A stretch of 11,250 bases of DNA. It comes from Spirochaetota bacterium (GTDB lineage Bacteria; Spirochaetota; Spirochaetia; DSM-27196; PWMO01). Below, piece after piece: positions 6,806-11,250 of this stretch (position 1 is its first letter; the number at the start of each line of letters is the position of its first letter). The position numbers and the translations under genes were made by a program. The DNA lies in the NCBI GenBank assembly GCA_009908735.1, contig JAAAOR010000054.1, positions 1 through 11,250 on the forward strand, given 5' to 3'. The notes beneath the pieces were generated by a model that saw nothing but the letters and a program-made list of their open reading frames with translations, had not been told where the DNA came from and searched no databases.

Positions 6806-7381
6806 ATGCCACGACGGACGGTCGAAGAAAGCTTAAAGACGCGTGAGAGCATTCTCTCGGCTGCGATCGATGCGGCGGCCTCGAGTGGCTTTGACGCGCT
6901 CTCGTTGGAGGCGGTAGCCGAGCGGTCTGAGGTGACGCGCGGCGCGGTCTACCATCACTTCGAGAGGCGAGTTGGACTCGTTCGGGAAGCGACTGTACGG
7001 CTGCTCGAGCAGATGGGAAACCGTATCGTGGCCGCCGCCGCCAGCCGGCACGATCCGTGGGACGCACTCGAGGCGGGTTGTCTCGAGTTCTTGCGCTCGG
7101 CGGCGTCGCAAGAGTACCAGCAAATCGTGTTGAGTGATGCTCCAGCGCTTCTCGGGATCACGACGTGGCAGGAACTCGATAGTCGTTACACTACTTCGAC
7201 GTTGACGGAGGCGCTCGATGAGCTTGATCGAGAGGGGCTTCTCCAAACGGCGAGCACGAGCGCGGCAGCGCAGTCGCTCTCCGGTGCGATGAATCAGCTC
7301 GCGCTCTGGGTTGGCTCGGGGAATGATGCGAAGGCCGCAGAGAGTGTGCTGCTGCAGCTGCTTGGCAGCCTCCACCGGTGA
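6806..7381 (+). CDS. TetR/AcrR-family transcriptional repressor
   Basis: 191 aa, a normal length for the family. The N-terminal helix-turn-helix is at ~32-53 (LSLEAVAERSEVTRGAVYHHF), preceded by the usual first helix (TRESILSAAIDAAASSGF). The C-terminal ligand domain is helical (for example LDELDREGLLQTASTSAAAQSL). It should bind as a dimer to the two palindromic repeats just upstream and repress itself and the divergent VOC-AlkC genes until an inducer, perhaps an electrophile or drug, binds. It is the only convincing gene on the plus strand within the cassette region, opposite to the array direction. The ATG has no ribosome site and sits at the predicted transcription start. Target and ligand are inference. 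Confidence 0.9.
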   Translation: MPRRTVEESLKTRESILSAAIDAAASSGFDALSLEAVAERSEVTRGAVYHHFERRVGLVREATVRLLEQMGNRIVAAAASRHDPWDALEAGCLEFLRSAASQEYQQIVLSDAPALLGITTWQELDSRYTTSTLTEALDELDREGLLQTASTSAAAQSLSGAMNQLALWVGSGNDAKAAESVLLQLLGSLHR

Positions 7382-7423
7382 AGTGCACTAACCTTGGGGA
7401 TAAGACTGCCGTAACGGCCGGAT

Positions 7424-7666
7424 TTACTGCCTATCTTCCCTAAGCTCCGTGACACTACACCCGGTATGGTACGGCGCGACGCGCTCGGGCTCGGCAGCCG
7501 CGAGATCGTGCTCTTCGGAAATGTCGTCGTGGTAGATTTCGGGAGACCTCAATGCGTGGGTCGTGTCGGTTGTCTCCGGGATCCATTCGAGATGCCGGCT
7601 CCTGGTAGTGGTGACGTTCGTGTAGAACTCACCTCTCGCTATCTCTGGTGCCGCGCAATGAACCAC
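7424..7666 (-). CDS. Doubtful small ORF downstream of VOC gene
   Basis: 80 aa frame whose ATG overlaps the last 28 nt of the VOC gene. Third codon positions are clearly GC-rich and the sequence is acidic (YHDDISEEHDLAAAEPERVA), which supports coding. It has no clear ribosome site and I recognise no family. The opposite strand (from 7466) also carries an open frame with comparable third-position bias at its start, so the strand is not settled. It may be the remnant of a gene cut at its 5' end. Confidence 0.25.
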   Translation of the reverse strand: MVHCAAPEIARGEFYTNVTTTRSRHLEWIPETTDTTHALRSPEIYHDDISEEHDLAAAEPERVAPYHTGCSVTELREDRQ

Positions 7667-8037
7667 ATATTTCCGAACGGATCCTGGACGCCTCCGCGTC
7701 GGTCTCCATCTTCTTCGTCCCTTGGCTCCATCATAGTGGTCGCCCCTGCAGCGAGCGCGCGTCGGAACCTCTCATCAACATCATCGATGTAAAGATAGAG
7801 CGCCGCCGGTAACGACGTTCCACTCCACCCTCCGCCGCTTCCGATCATCAGCATCGAATCGCCAATTCTGACCTCGACATGGGTTCCCCCCGAGCCTCCC
7901 CGCATTCGCAGTGTTTCGGTAGCGTCGAACACTGTCTGAATAAACGACAAGAAGCTCTCGAGGTCATCAACGATCAAGTACGGGGTGATCGTGTGGAACC
8001 CTGGTCGGGCCGGGTGTCTTTCTGTGTGCCGGGCCAT
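7639..8037 (-). CDS. VOC-family (PhnB/glyoxalase-like) protein
   Basis: 132 aa from the ATG at 8037, which has a strong ribosome site (GAGGAGGGAAT). The 12-codon upstream extension is therefore rejected. Complete two-module VOC fold: ITPYLIVDDLESFLSF (17-32) opens module 1, with a GGTHVEVRIGDSMLMI strand pair. YLYIDDVDERFRRALAAGA (81-99) opens module 2 and the end QDPFGNMWFIARH (118-130) is typical of PhnB-like members. These are small dimeric proteins that bind metal and either act on glutathione or other adducts or sequester drugs. His and Glu ligands are not clearly in place, so catalysis is uncertain. It follows the truncated AraC regulator by 91 nt, an AraC-VOC pairing seen in other bacteria. 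Confidence 0.85.
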   Translation of the reverse strand: MARHTERHPARPGFHTITPYLIVDDLESFLSFIQTVFDATETLRMRGGSGGTHVEVRIGDSMLMIGSGGGWSGTSLPAALYLYIDDVDERFRRALAAGATTMMEPRDEEDGDRRGGVQDPFGNMWFIARHQR

Positions 8038-8128
8038 ATTCCCTCCTCTGGGTTCTCTTGGTTCCTCAACCACGATTTAGCCTGACTCTAGCAAGTGAGG
8101 ACTCTTCCGGTATTGGAAAAAACCGACA

Positions 8129-8659
8129 TTACCAGTCGCAGGGTATATGGTTACGGTGATCAGTCCGCTTCGACATAGAGGCGCTTGGTGTCACCCCGGC
8201 AAACTCGCGAAAGTCATTCCCGAGGTGAGCCTGGTCCGAGAAGCCATAGCGAAGCGCAAGGGCGGCCCAGTCAACACTGTGTGCTCCATCAATCGAGGAC
8301 AGCAGCGCCTGAAATCGCCGCACTCTGCTGAATCGCTTTGGAGTGAGCCCAACCTGATCCCCAATCCTCGTGGAGCCGCCGCGGAATGCCTTCAACGCCA
8401 CGGAAACGGCGGGATGAAGCGTTGATCCGGATCTCATTCTGTCTACCAGACCTTCTCCAATTGCCTGTACCGCTTTCCGCCGAGACGCTCCTGCCAAAGC
8501 TCGCTCGAGGAACTCCTCACCCCCTTGTCCCCAGAGCTCGCTAAGCGACACGGGGTGATTGCGAAGCTCATCCAGGGGTACGCCGAGGACGGGAAATGCG
8601 CCACCCGGCGCGAAGTGTACGCCAAGCAAGTCCGCAGGCTGAGAGGTGTCGATGTGTTT
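8129..8659 (-). pseudogene. 5'-truncated AraC-family regulator
   Basis: The frame is open from just after a TAG (8660-8662) with no ATG. A TTG at 8629 would give 166 aa. It enters in the middle of the N-terminal domain typical of one AraC group (HIDTSQPADLLGVHFAPGGA, then LGVPLDELRNHPVSLSELWG). It continues into an AraC DNA-binding domain: first HTH around GGSTRIGDQVGLTPKRFSRVRRFQALL, second around WAALALRYGFSDQAHLGNDF with the FREFAGVTP signature. About 90 N-terminal residues of a ~260-270 aa protein are absent. Only ~120-150 nt separate it from the proline-dehydrogenase-like gene, too little to hold them. It was probably the activator of the VOC gene behind it. The start was probably lost by cassette formation or deletion. 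Confidence 0.75.
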
Positions 8660-8777
8660 CTAATCATCTGAGCTCGCGACTCCGTAACCGTGACTACCAG
8701 CAGCAACTAAGTCGGGTCAATACAGCTCATAACCGGTCGATCGCCGAAAGTCCTCGCGGACAACATAACAACAAAGC

Positions 8778-9482
8778 TCAGCCGCGGGAATACACGCGAG
8801 TCGGAATCCCTTGCCCTCTCAACTCACTAAGTTGATGAGAGGCTATACCACGCAACATCTCGAATTCGGAGTTGTTTTCGCCCATTTCCGGCAGGACCGC
8901 ATCAATGATCTCCGAGTCATGCGTCGCCACTGAACAAGGGTGACCCGATTCGATGAGCGAGCTGACCAGGCTAAGATAAGCCTCGTTAAGGTCTGCTCCT
9001 CGTCGCATTGCGACATCAATTGGCGCATCGAATGCTCCTTTCACGATACGCACTCTGCCCGGTCGGGTAAGCAGCCCGTCTAGATCTGCACCCGAACGGT
9101 ATAGGTAGGCCTGTATGGTGACGCCAACATTGAGGAACCTCCGGGAGAGACGATCGTGGACGCATAGAACCTCATCAGTCCGATCAGCCCCCTCGGCACT
9201 TATCATCATTTCGATTCCAGCCGCTTCCGCTGCCTCAGCGGCGTCTGCGCGATTACGCGTACTCTCACCCATGAAATCAATAGTCACGGCGTGGCCCGCC
9301 TCGTTAGTGTCACGGGCAACACCAAGGCAGGCCTCAAGCGTCTCGCCGCCAACAAATCGAGCGGCGGCTCCATATAACACCCTGTAAATCTCCGGCCGAG
9401 CAAGTACGCAAGCCTTCAAGTCCTCATCGAGTGCGAGCCGACGAAGTACGTCTGCTGCCGCGACTTCCGACTGTCTCGTCAT
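8778..9482 (-). CDS. Shortened proline-dehydrogenase-like protein
   Basis: 234 aa from the ATG at 9482, with GGAGGTGA 4-11 nt upstream; the longer frame to 9542 runs back through the attC site and is rejected. Proline dehydrogenase landmarks are ARFVGGETLEACLGVAR (41-57), VTIDFMGES (66-74), NVGVTIQAYLYRS (118-130), VRIVKGAF (144-151), ATHD (186-189) and FEMLRG (207-212). The normal enzyme is an FAD-dependent (beta-alpha)8 barrel of ~300 aa oxidising proline. Here the strand carrying the SVK-type motif between residues ~75 and 92 is missing (~35-40 aa). The protein also stops at RVYSRG, before the C-terminal Tyr...Arg-Arg segment that grips the substrate carboxylate. Activity as a proline dehydrogenase is doubtful. 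It is the first gene after the attC at 9507-9566, 24 nt from it. Confidence 0.75.
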   Translation of the reverse strand: MTRQSEVAAADVLRRLALDEDLKACVLARPEIYRVLYGAAARFVGGETLEACLGVARDTNEAGHAVTIDFMGESTRNRADAAEAAEAAGIEMMISAEGADRTDEVLCVHDRLSRRFLNVGVTIQAYLYRSGADLDGLLTRPGRVRIVKGAFDAPIDVAMRRGADLNEAYLSLVSSLIESGHPCSVATHDSEIIDAVLPEMGENNSEFEMLRGIASHQLSELRGQGIPTRVYSRG

Positions 9483-9506
9483 AACGTCACCTCCTACATC
9501 TGCGCG

Positions 9507-9566
9507 GTATAACGACCGGCTTGAACTGCGCGGCGCAGCCACGTATGCTCGATGCCGACCTCATGC
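9507..9566 (-). other. attC: Integron attC recombination site (site B)
   Basis: Minus-strand reading: R' GTTATAC (9513-9507), L' TTCAAGCCG, hairpin CTGCG-CCG-CGCAG, L'' CGGCATCGAG, and a degenerate R'' GCATGAG (9566-9560) where AAC has become GAG. It is collinear with site A at 5254-5313 (about 75% identity, no gaps). It begins 8 nt after the DUF2000 stop and ends 24 nt before the next gene, which is standard cassette spacing. Loss of the AAC triplet in R'' may weaken recombination. Confidence 0.75.
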
Positions 9567-9574
9567 GGTCTTGA

Positions 9575-9976
9575 CTACTTGAGAAGTGGAAGAGATCCTA
9601 CCAAACTCGATACCGAGCGCTTCGTTCCAACCAAGAGTACGCCAAGGAAGGACAATTCCCGAGTCTCTGAAGTACTCAGGCTTGCCTCGTAGTCGCTGTA
9701 GCTCCTGCACTTTTGCGCGATGTCATTGAACGGGACTACCTGGAGTTCCTCATTCGTTCTGGCCGCAAGAACCAACTGCTTTAGCCGAGAATCGTCCGCG
9801 CTGAGGATTGGGATCGGCAAGCCAGTAATCCCAGGGTGAGTGGTCCCGGATGCGTCCACGACGTCGTGACCAATGATCTCGGGCCTGGCCCCGCCTAACG
9901 AAACCCCCAAAACCGCTGCGGTGTTTGCGATGAGTCCAATTGGCATCGAACTGTTAACCACTATCGTTGCTTTCAT
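9575..9976 (-). CDS. DUF2000 family protein (cassette gene)
   Basis: 133 aa from the ATG at 9976 (ribosome site GGAGGG, 3-8 nt upstream). The 53-codon upstream extension overlaps the AraC gene in another frame and is rejected. Landmarks of DUF2000 are the start MKATIVVNSSMPIGLIANTA, GVSLGG, the core HPGITGLPIPIL (47-58) and the end LSFLGVLLVGTKRSVSSLVG. The family folds like a peptidyl-tRNA hydrolase-type alpha/beta domain and has no firmly assigned reaction. It is 71 nt downstream of an AraC regulator on the same strand, so probably controlled by it, and sits directly before an attC. GC is lower than in the left part of the window. Confidence 0.85.
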   Translation of the reverse strand: MKATIVVNSSMPIGLIANTAAVLGVSLGGARPEIIGHDVVDASGTTHPGITGLPIPILSADDSRLKQLVLAARTNEELQVVPFNDIAQKCRSYSDYEASLSTSETRELSFLGVLLVGTKRSVSSLVGSLPLLK

Positions 9977-10047
9977 ATACCCTCCTACGCAGGAACCAAT
10001 TCTGTCCCATGGGAGGGCATGATGGATTGTAAGAATGTGCGGAGACG

Positions 10048-10779
10048 CTATTGAGCTAGCTTGTATTGGGCCGGAGTCAACCCGGTGTAGTTGCGAAAGG
10101 CCTTCGTAAAGTGGCTTTGGTCGAAATAGCCACAATATAGGGCTGCATCTACGATGCTGCCCCCTTGGCGAAGCAGTTTCTTGGAAAGCTCAACTCGCCT
10201 TATGTGGGCTATTGACTGCTCGCCAACTCCGTACTCTTCTTTCAGAACCCGGTATCGTTGGTATCGAGAAAAGCCCCGATAACCATTCTTCGACGGGTTC
10301 AGAGCGGCGCGGGGATCCAACGGAATCGGTGCAACGCGAAACGACCGCAATAGTCTCCCTTCTGAAACACTAAGCGGCTCGGTCAAATTGTGAAGCAACT
10401 TTATCGCTTCCTCGTAGCTCGTGCCGTCGATGATCTTCATGAAGGCGGCGACTATCTTGTTGGGTGAAGCATGCCCCATTCGTACCATCGGAATGCGACT
10501 CCCGAGACGCAGCGACCAAGTTGCCGGTATGTTGAGTGTTGCGTAGCGAAAGCCGACGTTATCCTCAGGCGAGCAGAGGTGCACTATCCCGGCCGGTATG
10601 TATACGAAGTCTCCGGGAAGCAACGTCTGGTAGTCGTGGCCAACTGCAAGGCTGGTTGATCCGCTCTCCACGAGGCTTATCGACGGTCCTTCGTGCGCAT
10701 GGCTGCGTGTGGCGTGAGCAGACCCACCACGTTTGAGTTCCAGAGACGGATCGATCGCGCTTCGAACTATTTCGGCCAT
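10048..10779 (-). CDS. AraC-family regulator with cupin sensor domain
   Basis: 243 aa, complete. The N-terminal cupin has HATRSHAHEGPSISLVESG (22-40, His27/His29), LPGDFVYIPAGIVHLCS (54-70, His67) and a ligand pocket opening. The C-terminal AraC domain includes YQRYRVLKEEYGVGEQSIAHIRRVELSKKLL, then the well-conserved second HTH SIVDAALYCGYFDQSHFTKAFRNYTGLTPAQY (209-240, quoted in two parts: SIVDAALYCGYFD and QSHFTKAFRNYTGLTP). The start ATG has only a weak upstream GGA, so translation may be low. It is the first gene of a probable two-gene cassette with DUF2000. It would sense a small molecule or cation through the cupin and activate the downstream gene; the target is inferred from position only. 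Confidence 0.88.
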   Translation of the reverse strand: MAEIVRSAIDPSLELKRGGSAHATRSHAHEGPSISLVESGSTSLAVGHDYQTLLPGDFVYIPAGIVHLCSPEDNVGFRYATLNIPATWSLRLGSRIPMVRMGHASPNKIVAAFMKIIDGTSYEEAIKLLHNLTEPLSVSEGRLLRSFRVAPIPLDPRAALNPSKNGYRGFSRYQRYRVLKEEYGVGEQSIAHIRRVELSKKLLRQGGSIVDAALYCGYFDQSHFTKAFRNYTGLTPAQYKLAQ

Positions 10780-10803
10780 ATTTCAATCCAAACCATCCAC
10801 TAT

Positions 10804-10988
10804 CAGCAACATTCGCGTCAAGCCTCCTGAGTGACGGAGAGACCGCATAGCGCAGACCTCACCTGCAGGGCGCGAAGCCTGCTACGAGTTCTTGCGAAGA
10901 ACAAGAACCGTGACGGTAGCCTTGACTGCTGAAGCGCGATGGCGTCTTGCGGCCATCCGCGAGCTCGCTGCCGTTTCATTTGTTGGTT
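10804..10988 (-). other. Possible long or degenerate attC before the AraC cassette
   Basis: On the minus strand the segment GGCTTGACGCGAAT followed by GTTGCTG (10810-10804) resembles an L'-R' end. GTCAAG farther upstream can pair with CTTGAC. AACCAAC (10988-10982) is a possible R''. GTTGCTG lies 24 nt before the AraC ATG, exactly the spacing seen between site B and its following gene. The middle contains GCAGG/CCTGC and GTTCTT-GCG-AAGAAC (10888-10902) inverted repeats but no single clean attC stem. This gap of ~220 nt holds no gene that I can support. Confidence 0.25.
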
Positions 10989-11001
10989 GTCTCTCGCGCA
11001 T

Positions 11002-11160
11002 TCATGACGATGCCGAGATCGTCGGGATCTCCTCAAGCGTTCCGCCAAGCTGCTCCTGCTCCTCCTCCGGATCGCAGTCATCCTGAAGCCCCAACCAGAA
11101 TCGAGGCGATACGCCGAAGTATTTGCCCAGGCGCAACGCCGTCGCCGCTGCGATCCGTCG
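11002..11160 (-). pseudogene. C-terminal fragment of HigA-type antitoxin
   Basis: 52 residues ending at TGA (11002-11004). RRIAAATALRLGKYFG then VSPRFWLGLQDDCDPEEEQE closely follows the HigA/VapI signature (RRI-ADTALRLARYFG-SPEFWLNLQ). The usual first half with the XRE helix-turn-helix is missing. The DNA upstream instead encodes a transposase-like HTH in another frame. Without the HTH it cannot bind its operator, although residual toxin binding is conceivable. No HigB toxin is visible in the window. HigA-type genes are common cassette cargo. Confidence 0.7.
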
Positions 11161-11250
11161 GCAGCCTGCTTCTTCCAATAGGAAATCGTTGCCTTTGCCA
11201 CCCCGGTGTCCTGGCTTACCGAAACAATGGTCTCGTTATTCGGAGGCAGC
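11161..11250 (-). mobile_element. Transposase N-terminal HTH fragment, runs off right edge
   Basis: The frame from the edge reads LPPNNETIVSVSQDTGVAK then ATISYWKKQA. This matches the N-terminal helix-turn-helix of IS3-type OrfA-like transposases, where a Leu-Pro-Pro start and a DTG...TLYxWxKQ pattern recur. The match breaks off at about 11161-11175, where the sequence switches frame into the HigA fragment. No terminal inverted repeat can be seen because the rest lies outside the window. It marks an insertion or deletion junction in the antitoxin gene. Confidence 0.5.

Noticed and set aside
7388..7440. CACTAAC and the GCCGTAACGGC mini-palindrome after tetR as an attC or terminator
   Set aside because: No GTT partner within a plausible distance, weak stem and no T-run.
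8727..8780. GTTATGA and nearby TAAC/GTTATG sequences after the proline-dehydrogenase-like gene as a third attC
   Set aside because: No AAC triplet on the minus strand at the needed distance and no L boxes or matching hairpin.
10888..10902. GTTCTT-GCG-AAGAAC inverted repeat as an SOS (LexA) box
   Set aside because: The half-sites are in the opposite order to the GAAC...GTTC box, and no SOS gene is adjacent.
1..11250. CRISPR arrays, tRNA or rRNA genes
   Set aside because: No regularly spaced direct repeats, cloverleaf sequences or rRNA motifs were seen on either strand.

Overview
This is an accessory stretch of a fairly GC-rich bacterial genome. The host cannot be fixed from the sequence. A lipoprotein signal, c-di-GMP signalling genes and integron attC-like sites in a chromosomal setting would fit a free-living spirochaete or a similar environmental Gram-negative, but this is inference only. 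I see no rRNA, tRNA or CRISPR.

Left part (1-5250), backbone-like. On the minus strand, a membrane HAMP-GGDEF protein with a variant GGDDF motif is translationally coupled (ATGA overlap) to a secreted protein that runs off the left edge. Divergent to it is a lipoprotein gene (2070-2819). A small basic hypothetical gene (2751-3059, minus) follows, then gene debris on both strands (about 3028-3578). A cytoplasmic PAS-GAF-GGEEF diguanylate cyclase (3589-5112, minus) comes next, with a 22-bp perfect palindrome upstream of it.

Middle and right part (about 5250-11000), integron gene-cassette array. Two 60-bp elements (5254-5313 and 9507-9566) align without gaps at about 75% identity. Both have the attC layout R''-L''-VTS hairpin-L'-R', with an extra base in the L'' arm, and both are oriented on the minus strand. 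DUF2000 ends 8 nt before one of them, and the proline-dehydrogenase-like gene starts 24 nt after it. Cassettes therefore read right to left, and any integrase and attI would lie beyond the right edge; no integrase gene is in the window. Cargo from right to left is: an AraC regulator plus DUF2000; a shortened proline-dehydrogenase-like gene; a 5'-truncated AraC regulator plus a complete VOC protein; a TetR regulator on the opposite strand, divergent from a half-length VOC gene overlapping an AlkC-like DNA alkylation-repeat gene; and a small unknown ORF. Many cargo genes are truncated at one end, suggesting fused or eroded cassettes.

Right edge (about 11000-11250). The C-terminal part of a HigA-type antitoxin is joined, out of frame, to the N-terminal helix-turn-helix of a transposase-like protein.

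How the genes may work together: the left part could set local c-di-GMP levels and envelope functions. The array is a set of independent small stress or metabolic functions (alkylation repair, VOC detoxification or resistance, amino-acid catabolism), several with their own regulator. The TetR-VOC-AlkC block is the best-defined regulatory unit, because two matching operator-like repeats sit in its divergent promoter.
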